Shown here piece after piece: positions 24,208-32,972 of a stretch of DNA of 64,000 nucleotides (positions are counted from its first letter, which is position 1; every line of letters begins with the position of its first letter). This DNA comes from Streptomyces sp. NBC_01235. Its GTDB lineage: Bacteria > Actinomycetota > Actinomycetes > Streptomycetales > Streptomycetaceae. Both the position numbers and the translations under genes were made by a program. A model generated the notes under the pieces. It was not told where the DNA came from, made no database searches, and was given only the letters and a program-made list of their open reading frames with translations. The stretch spans positions 10,106,001-10,170,000 of the forward strand of contig NZ_CP108513.1 of NCBI RefSeq assembly GCF_035989285.1. Reading direction: 5' to 3'.

Positions 24208-25662
24208 ATGACCACCTTCGAGATCGACCCCGGTCGACTGTTCATCGGGGGACAGTGGCGCGAGGCCGCGGACGGAGCGCGGACCGAGGTGGTCGACCCG
24301 TCCCGGGGCGCGGTCGTCACCACCGTCGCGGAGGCGGGCGCCGCCGACGTGGACGCGGCGGTGCGGGCCGCGCGGGAGGCCTTCGACGCCGGACAGTGGT
24401 CCGGCCTGAGCGGCCGGGAGCGCGGCCGCGTCCTGCTCCGGGTGGCGGAGCTGATCCGTGCGGAGGCCGACGAGATCGCCCGGCTGGAGAGCCTCGACGT
24501 CGGCAAGCCGATCACACTGGCCCACGCCGTGGACGTCACCAACGCGGCCAACGACTACGAGTACTTCGCGTCCCTCGCCTTCTCCCTGGACGGCGCGAAC
24601 CGCGACACCCCCATGAACGCCCTCGCCTACACCAAGCGGGGACCGATCGGTGTGGTCGCCGCCATCACCCCGTTCAACTTCCCGCTGATCCTGGCCGGAT
24701 CCAAGATCGCCCCGGCCCTCGCCGCCGGCAACACGGTCGTGCACAAGCCCGCCGACGAGACCCCGCTCAGCGCCCTCTACATGGCGGGACTGCTCCAGCG
24801 GGCCGGCGTTCCGGACGGCGTCGTCAACGTCGTCACCGGCAGCGGGCCGGTCGCCGGAGAGGCGCTGCTGCGGCACCCCGGCGTCGACAAGATCGCCTTC
24901 ACCGGCTCCACCGCGATCGGTCGGCACGCCGCGAGCATCGCGGGCGAGAACCTCAAGCCGGTCACCATGGAACTCGGCGGCAACGCGGCGCACATCGTCT
25001 TCGAGGACGCCGACCTGGAGAAGGCCGTCGGCGCGGTCATCAAGGGCTTCGTCTTCAACACCGGCCAGTTCTGCATGGGCGGCCCGCGTCTGCTGGTGGC
25101 CCGCCCGGTCTACAGCACCCTGCTGAACATCCTCGCCGAGGCCGTCCCGGGCGTGCCCGTCGGCGACCCCCGGCAGGTGGAGACCGTCGTCGGCCCGATG
25201 GCGGGGGAGAAGCACCTGCGCAAGGTCGAGGAGTACGTCGACCTCGCCCGCAAGGAGGGCGCCCGCATCGTCTGCGGCGGCGAGCGCCTCGACCTCGACG
25301 GCGGCTACTACTACAAGCCGACCGTCATCGCCGACCTCGCCAACGACTCCCGTGTCGTGCAGGAGGAGATCTTCGGCCCGGTCCTCACCGTCCAGCCCTT
25401 CGACACCGAGGACGAGGCAGTGGCCCTGGCCAACTCCACGCCGTACGGACTGGCTTCGGGCGTCCAGACCGGCAACCTGGCCCGCGCCCACCGCGTCGCC
25501 GACCGCCTCCAGGCCGGCATCGTCTGGGTCAACGACTGGGCGATGCTCGACCCGGCCGTCCCCTTCGGCGGCGTCAAGGACTCCGGCTTCGGCCGCGAGT
25601 ACGGCCCCGAGGCGCTCCACTCGTACACCAAGGTCAAGTCCGTCGTCGTCTCGCTCGACTGA
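24208..25662 (+). CDS. NAD(P)-dependent aldehyde dehydrogenase
   Basis: The 484-residue protein is a full-length ALDH. It has the cofactor region ITPFNFPLILAGSKIAPALA, FTGSTAIGRH, the general base in MELGGN (E255) and the nucleophile in FNTGQFCMGG (C289), then EEIFGPVLTV and PFGGVKDSGFGREYG. It oxidises an aldehyde to the acid. The downstream zinc alcohol dehydrogenase (44-base gap) suggests an alcohol to aldehyde to acid route, perhaps aromatic. The ATG at 24208 follows TGAGGAG. The gene is under the divergent MarR operators. Confidence 0.92.
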   Translation: MTTFEIDPGRLFIGGQWREAADGARTEVVDPSRGAVVTTVAEAGAADVDAAVRAAREAFDAGQWSGLSGRERGRVLLRVAELIRAEADEIARLESLDVGKPITLAHAVDVTNAANDYEYFASLAFSLDGANRDTPMNALAYTKRGPIGVVAAITPFNFPLILAGSKIAPALAAGNTVVHKPADETPLSALYMAGLLQRAGVPDGVVNVVTGSGPVAGEALLRHPGVDKIAFTGSTAIGRHAASIAGENLKPVTMELGGNAAHIVFEDADLEKAVGAVIKGFVFNTGQFCMGGPRLLVARPVYSTLLNILAEAVPGVPVGDPRQVETVVGPMAGEKHLRKVEEYVDLARKEGARIVCGGERLDLDGGYYYKPTVIADLANDSRVVQEEIFGPVLTVQPFDTEDEAVALANSTPYGLASGVQTGNLARAHRVADRLQAGIVWVNDWAMLDPAVPFGGVKDSGFGREYGPEALHSYTKVKSVVVSLD

Positions 25663-25706
25663 ACGCGCCTGTAGGAACACCTGTAGGAACAAAGGGAGTT
25701 CAACCG

Positions 25707-26813
25707 ATGTCCACCACCACACGCGCCGCCGTCGTCGAGTCCGGCGGAGCCCCCTTCACCCTCTCCGACGTCGTCCTCGACGACCCCGCACCGCACGAGG
25801 CGCTGGTCCGCCTGGTGGCGGCCGGGGTGTGTCACACCGACCTCGGCGTGGCGAGCGGCGGACTGCCCTTCCCGCTGCCCGGAGTCCTCGGCCACGAGGG
25901 CGCGGGAGTCGTGGAGGCGGTCGGTTCGGCCGTCACCGGGGTCGCCCCCGGCGACCATGTCGTGCTGTCCTTCACCTCCTGCGGCGACTGCCGCAACTGC
26001 CACGGCGGCCACCCCGCCTACTGTGCGACCTGGCTGCCGCTGAACCTCATCGGCGGGCGCCGCGCCGACGGCACCAGCACGATCAGCCGGGACGGCGAGG
26101 CCCTCGGCGGCCACTTCTTCGGCCAGTCGTCGTTCGCCGAGCGGGCGCTGGTCGACGAACGCAGCCTGGTCAAGGTCGACCCGGAGGTACCGCTGGCGTC
26201 GATCGCCCCGCTGGGCTGCGGAGTCCAGACCGGCGTGGGCGCGGTCTGGAACGTGCTGAAGCCGGCGAACGGCAGCACGATCGTCGTCCTGGGCGCCGGA
26301 GCCGTCGGCCTGTCCGCGGTCATGGCGGCCGCGCTCACCCCGGCCACCACGATCATCGCCGTCGACAAGGTCGCCGAACGCCTCGCACTGGCCAAGGAGT
26401 TGGGCGCCACCCACACCGTCGACGCCGGCCAGGCCGCTCTCGGGGAGGCCATCGCGGAGATCACCGGCGGGCAGGGCGCCGACGGCATCGTGGAGACCAC
26501 GGGCAGCACGGCCGTACTGCGGCAGGGCGTCGACGCGCTCGCCGCCCGCGGCACCCTCGTCGTCGTGGGCGCACCGCCCTTCGGCACCGAGGTCGCCCTG
26601 GACGTCAACGGACTGCTGGGCGGCAAGCAGGTCGTCGGTCTCACCCTCGGCGACGCCGAGACGCAGAGCTTCATCCCGGCGCTCGTCAAGCTCGTCAAGG
26701 AAGGACGGCTCCCGCTGGACCGCCTGATCGGCACCTACGCGTTCGCCGACATCGACCAGGCGGTGCGGGACATGACGGCGGGCAAGACCATCAAGCCCGT
26801 GCTGACGTTCTGA
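25707..26813 (+). CDS. Zinc-dependent alcohol dehydrogenase (aryl/benzyl alcohol type)
   Basis: The 368-residue MDR enzyme has the catalytic zinc ligands in AAGVCHTDLG and GHEGAG, a structural zinc cluster SCGDCRNCHGGHPAYC, and a Rossmann motif VVLGAGAVGLSAV. The substrate-side sequence (FGQSSFAERALVDE, LGCGVQTGVGAVWNVL) resembles aryl-alcohol/benzyl alcohol dehydrogenases. It forms a MarR-controlled operon with the aldehyde dehydrogenase. A 12-bp direct repeat (CCTGTAGGAACA twice, 25668-25691) lies just before the ribosome site AAAGGGAG. Confidence 0.92.
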   Translation: MSTTTRAAVVESGGAPFTLSDVVLDDPAPHEALVRLVAAGVCHTDLGVASGGLPFPLPGVLGHEGAGVVEAVGSAVTGVAPGDHVVLSFTSCGDCRNCHGGHPAYCATWLPLNLIGGRRADGTSTISRDGEALGGHFFGQSSFAERALVDERSLVKVDPEVPLASIAPLGCGVQTGVGAVWNVLKPANGSTIVVLGAGAVGLSAVMAAALTPATTIIAVDKVAERLALAKELGATHTVDAGQAALGEAIAEITGGQGADGIVETTGSTAVLRQGVDALAARGTLVVVGAPPFGTEVALDVNGLLGGKQVVGLTLGDAETQSFIPALVKLVKEGRLPLDRLIGTYAFADIDQAVRDMTAGKTIKPVLTF

Positions 26814-26820
26814 CCGCCCG

Positions 26821-27789
26821 TCAGTCGACCGTGAGGACCAGCTTTCCGGTGGTCCGGCCGGTGTCGCCGAGCCTGTGCGCCTCGGCGGCATCGGCCAGCG
26901 GGAACGTTCCCGCGATCGTGGCGCGCAGCTTGCCCGCCTCGACCAGTTCCGCGATCGCCCGCATCCCGGCCCGGTCGGCGTCCACCAGCACCCACACCGC
27001 CCGGACGCCGAGCTGCTCGGCCTCCTCGTAGAACGCGTCCGAACTCACCGGCAGGATCGACACCACGATCCCGCCCGGCCGCAGCACCCGCAGGGACCGC
27101 ACGGAGGTTTCCCCGCCGAGGGTGTCCAGAACCACGTCGACGTCCTTCACCGCCTCGGTGAAGTCGGTCTCCCGGTAGTCGATCACCTCGTCGGCGCCGA
27201 GTTCCCGCAGGAAGCCGTGCTTGCCCGCGCTCGCCGTGCCGATCACATACGCGCCGCGCGCCTTGGCGATCTGCACGGCCACGTGCCCCACACCGCCCGC
27301 GGCCGCGTGGATCAGCACCCGCTGCCCGGCCTGGAGATCGGCGTTCTCCACCAGGGCCTGCCAGGCCGTGAGCGAGACCAGCGGCAGCGCGCCCGCCTGG
27401 ACATGGTCGATCCCGGCCGGCTTGTGCCACAGGGTGCGGACCGGGGCGATGGCGTACTCGGCGTGCGAGCCGTGGCCCCACGGGTACGGCAGCATGCCGA
27501 AGACCGCGTCGCCCGGCTTGAAAGTGGCCACGCCATGGCCGACCGCCTCGACGGTTCCGGACACGTCCCAGCCGAGGACGAAGGGCGGGTCGCCCAGGCG
27601 GCCGCCCATGGCGCGGTGCTTCCAGTCGGTCGGGTTGACTCCGGCGGCGCGCACCCGGACCAGCACCTCGTTCTGGCGCGGGGCGGGCCGCTCCACCTCC
27701 ACTTCCTTCAGCACCTCGGGACCGCCGAGGACGTCCTGGCTGATGACACGCATGGTGTTCACCGTGTTCACGCGCTTCGTATTGCTCAT
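26821..27789 (-). CDS. MDR-family NADP-dependent oxidoreductase (quinone-oxidoreductase-like)
   Basis: The 322-residue protein lacks the zinc ligands of alcohol dehydrogenases and has the quinone-oxidoreductase pattern: VRAAGVNPTDWKHRAM, GWDVSGTVEAVGHGV, HAAAGGVGHVAVQIAKARGA and a C-terminal GKLVLTVD. It probably reduces quinones or enones with NADPH. It converges on the alcohol dehydrogenase (7-base gap) and is divergent from the GlxA-type regulator, which probably controls it. The start at 27789 lacks a clear ribosome site; an in-frame ATG at 27753 is possible. Confidence 0.87.
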   Translation of the reverse strand: MSNTKRVNTVNTMRVISQDVLGGPEVLKEVEVERPAPRQNEVLVRVRAAGVNPTDWKHRAMGGRLGDPPFVLGWDVSGTVEAVGHGVATFKPGDAVFGMLPYPWGHGSHAEYAIAPVRTLWHKPAGIDHVQAGALPLVSLTAWQALVENADLQAGQRVLIHAAAGGVGHVAVQIAKARGAYVIGTASAGKHGFLRELGADEVIDYRETDFTEAVKDVDVVLDTLGGETSVRSLRVLRPGGIVVSILPVSSDAFYEEAEQLGVRAVWVLVDADRAGMRAIAELVEAGKLRATIAGTFPLADAAEAHRLGDTGRTTGKLVLTVD

Positions 27790-27825
27790 GGTGACCAGCC
27801 TGCCCGGCCGCACCCGCCCGAGAAA

Positions 27826-27839
27826 TGGCATGATTGCCA
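27826..27839. promoter_or_regulatory. Inverted repeat TGGCATGATTGCCA between divergent genes
   Basis: TGGCA-TGAT-TGCCA lies 20 bases before the regulator ATG and 36 bases before the oxidoreductase start. It is a candidate operator or -10-overlapping site for the GlxA-type regulator. Confidence 0.55.
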
Positions 27840-27859
27840 ACCTTCGATAGGATCGTGCC

Positions 27860-28816
27860 ATGGCTGGCAAGCAGCGCACGCACCGTGTGGTCGTCCTCGC
27901 CCTCGACGGCGTCTACCCCTTCGAGCTCGGCATCCCGAGCCGCATCTTCGGCGCGGCCGACGGCAACTACGAGACCCTGACCTGCACGGTCGACGGCCGT
28001 CCGGTGCGCACGAACGCCGACTTCACGATCGGTGTCGAGCACGGCCCCGAGGCGCTGGCCACGGCCGACACGGTCGTCGTCGCCCCCGTGGCACCCGAGC
28101 GGGTCACCGACGAGCTGCCGGACGGCGTCGCCGAGGCCCTCGCCCGGATCCGGCCCGACGCGCGCATCGTCTCCATCTGCACCGCCGCCTTCGTCCTCGC
28201 CGCCGCCGGCCTTCTCGACGGCCGCCGGGCCACCACCCACTGGCACGTCACCGAGAAGTTCCGCCGCAGGTACCCGCAGGTCGACCTCGACCCGGACGTC
28301 CTCTTCGTCGACGACGGCCGCGTGCTGACCTCGGCGGGCGCGGCCTCCGGTGTCGACGTCTGCCTGCATCTCGTCCGCAGGGACCACGGCAGCGAACTCG
28401 CCAACAAGGTGGCCCGCCGCTGCGTGGTCCCGCCGTTCCGCGACGGAGGCCAGGCCCAGTACATCGAACAGCCGGTCCCCGAGACCGGCGCGGCGAGCAC
28501 GGCGGCCACCCGCGCCTGGGCCCTGGAGCGCCTCGACGAACCCCTCACCCTGGCCGACCTCGCCGCACACGCCCGGATGAGCCTGCGCACCTTCGCCCGC
28601 CGCTTCCACGACGAGGTGGGCCTCAGCCCCGGCCGCTGGCTGATCCAGCAGCGCGTCGTGCACGCCCGGCACCTGCTGGAGGCCAGCGACCTCTCCGTCG
28701 ACCAGATCGCCGGCCGCGTCGGCTTCGCCACCGGCGCCTCACTGCGCCAGCACCTGCACGCGGCCATCGGGGTCTCCCCGCAGGCATACCGCAGGACGTT
28801 CCAGACGGCCCGCTGA
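27860..28816 (+). CDS. GlxA-type regulator: DJ-1/PfpI domain plus AraC DNA-binding domain
   Basis: The 318-residue protein has an N-terminal DJ-1/PfpI-like domain (about residues 8-190; VVVLALDGVYPFELGIPSRI, ICTAAFVLAAAGLLDGR) and a C-terminal double helix-turn-helix AraC domain (about residues 215-315; MSLRTFARRFHDEVGLSPGR, IAGRVGFATGASLRQHLH). The PfpI part usually senses a ligand and is rarely enzymatic in this group. It is divergent from the MDR oxidoreductase, its most likely target. Confidence 0.9.
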   Translation: MAGKQRTHRVVVLALDGVYPFELGIPSRIFGAADGNYETLTCTVDGRPVRTNADFTIGVEHGPEALATADTVVVAPVAPERVTDELPDGVAEALARIRPDARIVSICTAAFVLAAAGLLDGRRATTHWHVTEKFRRRYPQVDLDPDVLFVDDGRVLTSAGAASGVDVCLHLVRRDHGSELANKVARRCVVPPFRDGGQAQYIEQPVPETGAASTAATRAWALERLDEPLTLADLAAHARMSLRTFARRFHDEVGLSPGRWLIQQRVVHARHLLEASDLSVDQIAGRVGFATGASLRQHLHAAIGVSPQAYRRTFQTAR

Positions 28817-28877
28817 ACGTTGCGGTCCGCTGCGGCGTCGAAGTGGCGCAGGAACGGTCGACGGAATGGGGACGGAC

Positions 28878-29729
28878 ATGCGCAGAGGGCTCGTCGCGGT
28901 GACGGCGGCGCTGCTGGCTGCCGCGGGATGCGGCGCCGAGGACGACAGGGACGTGATCGTCGACGGCGCGCCCGCGGCGACGCCGTACAGCGGCCCGCTG
29001 AACATCCCCACCAGGCAGCTGGACGAGGACACCCCGGAGGCCACGCTCATCGCGTCGGGTGCCGCGGGCCGGGCGCTGGAGTGCGAGGGGGAGATCTCCT
29101 GGGGCGGCGGGCCCGACGGGTGGAGCGAGCACGACGGCGGTGACACGCCCGAGGACGGGCTGAGGCTCTACTTCGACATGTTCGAGCCGTCAGGTCCGCG
29201 CTCCGGATTCCGTGTGGAGCGCGAGGAGACCGACCGCGTCCTGTACTCCTACGACGTCGGCGGCCGGACGAAGGTGGCGGTGGTCGTCGCCAAGGACCAG
29301 AAGAACAGGCCGGGTTGGGGCCCGGAGACCAACGCCTCCTGTGATCCGGCCGAACTCCCCGCGAGCGTCACCGACTCCGGCGACCAGGAGATCTGGACCG
29401 ACCGCAACGGGAAGCGGGTGACGACCACGACACTGAGCAGTTACGCCGGCGCGGAGCACTGCGGCTGGCAGAAGGCGCACTTCCTGGGGATGGGCCCGGC
29501 CAAGGACCACCGGCAGTACGTCCGCGACCCCGACGGTGTGCTCGAAGGCGACCTCCTCACCTCCCCGTACGACGGCGACGTCCGCATGCCCGCCGATGCG
29601 CACGACACCGGATACCGCTACCGGGACTGGCAGTTGTGGCTGACGGACGACCGCACGACGGCCTACGTCCGCACGTCCGACGGCGTCGAGGCCTGGCCGC
29701 TGGCGAAGGAGATGGTGGCCTGCGCGTGA
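28878..29729 (+). CDS. Hypothetical lipoprotein
   Basis: The 283-residue protein begins MRRGLVAVTAALLAAAGC, a lipoprotein signal with an AAGC lipobox. The mature part is acidic, with two or three further Cys residues, and ends with a Cys (MVACA). No domain was recognised. The ATG at 28878 follows GGGGAC; an in-frame ATG at 28866 would add four residues. It converges with the TetR gene (7-base gap). Confidence 0.8.
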   Translation: MRRGLVAVTAALLAAAGCGAEDDRDVIVDGAPAATPYSGPLNIPTRQLDEDTPEATLIASGAAGRALECEGEISWGGGPDGWSEHDGGDTPEDGLRLYFDMFEPSGPRSGFRVEREETDRVLYSYDVGGRTKVAVVVAKDQKNRPGWGPETNASCDPAELPASVTDSGDQEIWTDRNGKRVTTTTLSSYAGAEHCGWQKAHFLGMGPAKDHRQYVRDPDGVLEGDLLTSPYDGDVRMPADAHDTGYRYRDWQLWLTDDRTTAYVRTSDGVEAWPLAKEMVACA

Positions 29730-29736
29730 GGGCCGC

Positions 29737-30300
29737 TCAGCGGCTCGCGTGCAGCGCGACGAGCAACTGCCACACCTGGTCGGCGATCTCACCGGGCGTG
29801 CCGTCGAGATCGCCGTGCAGCCAGTCGGCCAGCACGCCGGCGAAGGTGGCGGCGACGGCGGAGGCCACCAGCGGGGCGTCCGCCGCGCCCGCCCGCTCGC
29901 GCTCGCGCAGACTGTAGGCCCGCAGGTCCCGGTGCAGCACCCGGCCGAGCGGCCCGCCGCCGCCCGGCGCCAGCAGGGTGCGGTACAGCGCGGCGTGCGG
30001 GGCCAGCGAGCCGAAGAACTCCGCCAGCGCGGCCGGTGCCCGGACCGGGTCCGGCCGCCCCTGCCAGGCGTGCAGCGCCTCCACGGCCTCCCGTACGACG
30101 TCGGCGCAGGCGTCGACGGCGAGGGCCTCCAGGTCGGCATAGTGCACGTAGAAGGTGGCCCGCCCGACACCGGCCCGCCGCACCAGCGCGGCCACGCCGA
30201 CCTCCTCCAGCGGCCGCTCGGCACACTCCTGAAGCAGTGCGGTACGCAGCCTCGCCCGGGTGCGGGCCGCCCGCGGGTCCTCGGGCTCGGCGCGCGTCAC
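29737..30300 (-). CDS. TetR-family transcriptional regulator
   Basis: The 187-residue protein has the TetR helix-turn-helix (ARLRTALLQECAERPLEEVG, then ALVRRAGVGRATFYVHYADL) and a helical ligand domain. Its GTG overlaps the stop of the DUF1304 gene (GTGA), so the two are translationally coupled. The long palindrome upstream of that gene is probably its operator, giving self-regulation of the membrane protein-regulator operon. The inducing ligand is unknown. Confidence 0.9.
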   Translation of the reverse strand: MTRAEPEDPRAARTRARLRTALLQECAERPLEEVGVAALVRRAGVGRATFYVHYADLEALAVDACADVVREAVEALHAWQGRPDPVRAPAALAEFFGSLAPHAALYRTLLAPGGGGPLGRVLHRDLRAYSLRERERAGAADAPLVASAVAATFAGVLADWLHGDLDGTPGEIADQVWQLLVALHASR

Positions 30301-30659
30301 TGCGCGATCAGGACGGCGGCCAGGGCGAGCGCGCCGGGCAGGGCCTGCGCCACCAGGATCCGGCGGTTCGCCGTGACCGCGCCGTACACGCCCGCGACGA
30401 TCACGCAGGACAGGAAGAACACCTGCGCCCGGAACCCGGTCGGGTCGGCGGCGATCAGCCCCCACACCAGGCCCGCCGCGAGGAAACCGTTGTAGAGCCC
30501 CTGGTTGGCGGCCATCGCGGCGGTCCGCTTCGCCATCTCCGCGTCGAGGCCGTGGAACGACATCCCCGGCTTCTTCTGCCACAGGAACATCTCCATCACC
30601 AGGATGTAGAGATGCAGCGCGGCCACCAGCACGACGAGCACGTTCGCCAGGATTTCCAT
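30297..30659 (-). CDS. DUF1304 integral membrane protein
   Basis: The 120-residue protein consists of about four membrane helices with the conserved LHLYILVMEMFLW and NQGLYNGFLAAGLVW segments of DUF1304 (PF06993), a family of unknown function. The ATG at 30659 follows GAGGGAG. It is the first gene of an operon with the TetR regulator, so it is presumably produced when the TetR ligand is present. Confidence 0.88.
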   Translation of the reverse strand: MEILANVLVVLVAALHLYILVMEMFLWQKKPGMSFHGLDAEMAKRTAAMAANQGLYNGFLAAGLVWGLIAADPTGFRAQVFFLSCVIVAGVYGAVTANRRILVAQALPGALALAAVLIAQ

Positions 30660-30671
30660 GGTCTCCCTCAA

Positions 30672-30716
30672 CTTCTTGGACAGGTGTCCACTATAGCGGG
30701 ACACCTGTCCAAGAAG
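30672..30716. promoter_or_regulatory. Very long perfect palindrome, probable TetR operator over a promoter
   Basis: CTTCTTGGACAGGTGTCC (30672-30689) and GGACACCTGTCCAAGAAG (30699-30716) are perfect 18-bp arms around ACTATAGCG. On the minus strand the centre reads TATAGT, a good -10 element, so repressor binding would block the DUF1304-TetR promoter directly. It also sits 36 bases before the divergent GNAT gene. Confidence 0.85.
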
Positions 30717-30751
30717 TCCAGCTGTCAGAGGGGGCCGCTAGCCTGCGGGAC

Positions 30752-31243
30752 ATGACTGATCAAGAGGTGACCGACCGAGAAGTGACCGTGCGCGTGGCCC
30801 GCACGCAGGACATACCGGGGCTCGTCGCCTCCAGTGCCGGACTCTTCGCCGAGGATGCGGGCACCCGCGACCCGAGCGTCGACGTGGACTGGCCGCGCCG
30901 ACACGGCGAAGCGTCCTTCGCGGCCGCCCTCGAAGACGGGTCCCGCCTCGTCCTCGTCCTCGAGCGCGACGGACAGGTGGTCGGCCACCTGATGGGGTCG
31001 GTCACCGAGCCCTCGCCCATGCGGCCGGTGCGGTCCGCCACCCTCATGAGCGTGTACGTCCGCCCCGCCCACCGCGGGGACGGCGCCGGGGCGCGACTCG
31101 TCGAGGCCTTCCTCGCCTGGGCCGCCGAACACGGCGCCGGTCAGACCGAGGTGACGGCCTACACGGACAACGCCGACGCCATCCGCTTCTACGAACGCCA
31201 CGGCTTCACCCCGCGCACCGTCACCCTCCGTCGCTCCCTCTGA
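30752..31243 (+). CDS. GNAT-family N-acetyltransferase
   Basis: The 163-residue protein has the acetyl-CoA-binding GNAT core: LMSVYVRPAHRGDGAGARLV (motif A, with the R/Q-x-x-G-x-G/A signature as RGDGAG) followed by AYTDNADAIRFYERHGF (motif B). The acceptor substrate is unknown. It is divergent from the DUF1304-TetR operon across the long palindrome and might be co-regulated by that TetR. Confidence 0.87.
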   Translation: MTDQEVTDREVTVRVARTQDIPGLVASSAGLFAEDAGTRDPSVDVDWPRRHGEASFAAALEDGSRLVLVLERDGQVVGHLMGSVTEPSPMRPVRSATLMSVYVRPAHRGDGAGARLVEAFLAWAAEHGAGQTEVTAYTDNADAIRFYERHGFTPRTVTLRRSL

Positions 31244-31308
31244 CGGTCGTCCGGGGCGGCGGGCGAAAAACAAGGCGAGAACGGGCAGGTGGAGGCCACA
31301 CTGGAGAC

Positions 31309-31773
31309 ATGACGCCAGCACCCGCACGCCTCGCGAAGCAGCGCAAGCTCGACACCCTTCACCGGCTGGAACACGATGTGGACGCATGGGTGGCCACGGC
31401 CGCCGAGAACGGCGCGGCCCCCTACCTGGTCCCGCTCTCCTACGTCTGGGACGGCGCGACTCTCCTCTTCGCCACCCCCGCCACCAGCCCCACCGGCCGC
31501 AACCTGCTGGCCACCGGCGTCGCGCGGGTCGGCGTCGGACCGACCCGGGACGTCGTGATGATCGAGGGGACGGCCGTCGCCGTGCCGCCCGCCGAGTTGC
31601 CGGAGGAGGACGCCGAGATCTTCGCGGGCAAGACCGGCTTCGATCCGCGCGAACTGTCCGCGCCCTACCTGTACTTCCGTGTCCTCCCGGGCCGGATCCA
31701 GGCCTGGCGTGAGGCCGACGAGCTCCAGGGGCGCGAGCTGATGCGGGACGGGGAGTGGCTGGTGGCCGACTGA
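31309..31773 (+). CDS. Pyridoxamine 5'-phosphate oxidase-like split-barrel protein
   Basis: The 154-residue protein has the PNPOx-like flavin/F420 split-barrel pattern: a start leading to YLVPLSYVWDGATLLFAT, then GRNLLATGVARVGVGPTRDV and MIEGTAVAV, ending YLYFRVLPGRIQAWREAD. Members bind FMN, F420 or heme; the cofactor cannot be decided. It is one of three consecutive small plus-strand genes, each with its own gap. Confidence 0.83.
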   Translation: MTPAPARLAKQRKLDTLHRLEHDVDAWVATAAENGAAPYLVPLSYVWDGATLLFATPATSPTGRNLLATGVARVGVGPTRDVVMIEGTAVAVPPAELPEEDAEIFAGKTGFDPRELSAPYLYFRVLPGRIQAWREADELQGRELMRDGEWLVAD

Positions 31774-31846
31774 AACGGGGGTATCCGCAAGGTTCGGGGA
31801 CGGGACGCGCTCGCCCCCGCCCGGATTTCGCGGAGGAGAACAGGAC

Positions 31847-32239
31847 ATGGCATTGGTGAAAGCGGGCGTCGTGGTGCTCGACTGTGCCGAACCGGAGAAG
31901 CTCGCCGAGTTCTACAAGGGGCTGCTGGACGCCGAGGAGACCGACACGACCGCCAACCGCGTGGAGATCAGGGGCGCCGACGGCACCCGCCTGGCCTTCC
32001 GGCGTGACGTGAACGCGACCCCGCCGAGCTGGCCGCGCCCCGAGAACGCGCTCCAGGCCCACCTGGACTTCCTCGTCGACGACCTCGACGAGGTGGAACG
32101 CAGGATCGTGGGCCTGGGCGGCCGCCCCCTGGAGACCAAGGGCGCCCCCGGCCCCCAGGAGGAACGAGGCTACGCCGACCCGTCGGGTCACTCGTTCACC
32201 CTCCGCCTCGAGCCTTCCACGGCACCGAAACAGGGATGA
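31847..32239 (+). CDS. VOC-family (glyoxalase/bleomycin-resistance fold) protein
   Basis: The 130-residue protein has two beta-alpha-beta-beta-beta modules: VVVLDCAEPEKLAEFYKGLL at the start and LQAHLDFLVDDLDEVERRIV in the second half, ending with YADPSGHSFTLRLE, where metal-ligand positions normally lie. This is the glyoxalase/dioxygenase/drug-binding superfamily; the ligand is unknown. The ATG follows GGAGGAGAA. The C-terminus runs up to a 27-bp minisatellite. Confidence 0.86.
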   Translation: MALVKAGVVVLDCAEPEKLAEFYKGLLDAEETDTTANRVEIRGADGTRLAFRRDVNATPPSWPRPENALQAHLDFLVDDLDEVERRIVGLGGRPLETKGAPGPQEERGYADPSGHSFTLRLEPSTAPKQG

Positions 32240-32307
32240 GACCGGGGCGCACCGTGCCGCCGCGTTGTCCCAGGAGCCGACAACGCGGCAGCCACCGGTC
32301 CCGGGCC

Positions 32308-32538
32308 CACCGGCCGCCCGGCCCACCGACGGCTGACCGGCCGCCCGGCCCGTCGACGGCCCACCGGCTGCCCGGCCCGCCGACGGTTCACCGGCTGTGT
32401 GGTCCGTCGACGGCCGACCGGCTGTGTGGTCCGTCGACGGCCGACCGGCCGCCCGGCCCGTCGACGGTTCACCGGCTGTGTGGTCCGCCGACCGCGGACC
32501 GGCCGCCCGGCCCGTCGACGGTTCACCGGCCGCCCGGC
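32308..32538. repeat. 27-bp minisatellite, about 8.5 copies
   Basis: Units such as GACCGGCTGTGTGGTCCGTC repeat every 27 bases from 32308, in two alternating variants (GGCTGTGTGG and GGCCGCCCGG). The period equals nine codons and all minus-strand frames look repetitive, but no start, ribosome site or domain supports translation. It fills most of the 383-base gap between the VOC gene and the convergent DUF4235 gene. Confidence 0.92.
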
Positions 32539-32622
32539 GGGCCGCCTCCTCTGCCGACGACCCACCGCCTTCCCTGCCGACGGCCCCCCGTCTCCCTGCT
32601 GCCCCGCGCCGTTCGCGGGCGC

Positions 32623-32919
32623 TCAGTCCCGGCCGCCCTTCTCCTTGGCCGGCCAGATTCCTGTGGACCGTTCTATCGCCTTGGCGCCGGTGCGGTCGGC
32701 GGCGCTGCGGGCCGCTGCGAAGATCGCGCCCTGGACCGCGGCGGCCAGCAGGATCTCGCCCCAGCCGCGGTCCCGGTCCAGAGCGTCGGGGGCGTCGTCC
32801 TCGTGTCGTATCGCCTTCCATGCCTTGCGGAACGCGAGCCCGGCCAGGGCGCCGCTCGCCCAGCCCAGCACGAAGCCGACGGGCTGGTAGACAAGGGGGA
32901 GTTTCTTCTTCTTGGCCAC
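32623..32919 (-). CDS. DUF4235 small membrane protein
   Basis: The 98-residue protein begins with a basic MAKKKK and has two hydrophobic segments (about residues 10-29 and 56-74) separated by a charged loop. It matches DUF4235 (PF14019), an actinobacterial family with no known function. It lies 53 bases downstream of the glutathionyl-hydroquinone reductase-like gene on the same strand. Confidence 0.85.
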   Translation of the reverse strand: MAKKKKLPLVYQPVGFVLGWASGALAGLAFRKAWKAIRHEDDAPDALDRDRGWGEILLAAAVQGAIFAAARSAADRTGAKAIERSTGIWPAKEKGGRD

Positions 32920-32972
32920 GGGTGCCTCACTCCTTCTCTCTGCGCTGCGCGGACGGGGTCGGACGGGTTGTC

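Noticed and set aside
30725..32821. 698-codon minus-strand open frame with PSTGRAAG/PSTDHTAG repeats
   Set aside because: It runs antisense to GNAT, PPOx and VOC genes, and the repeat peptides are explained by the 27-bp DNA minisatellite; no domain or plausible start.
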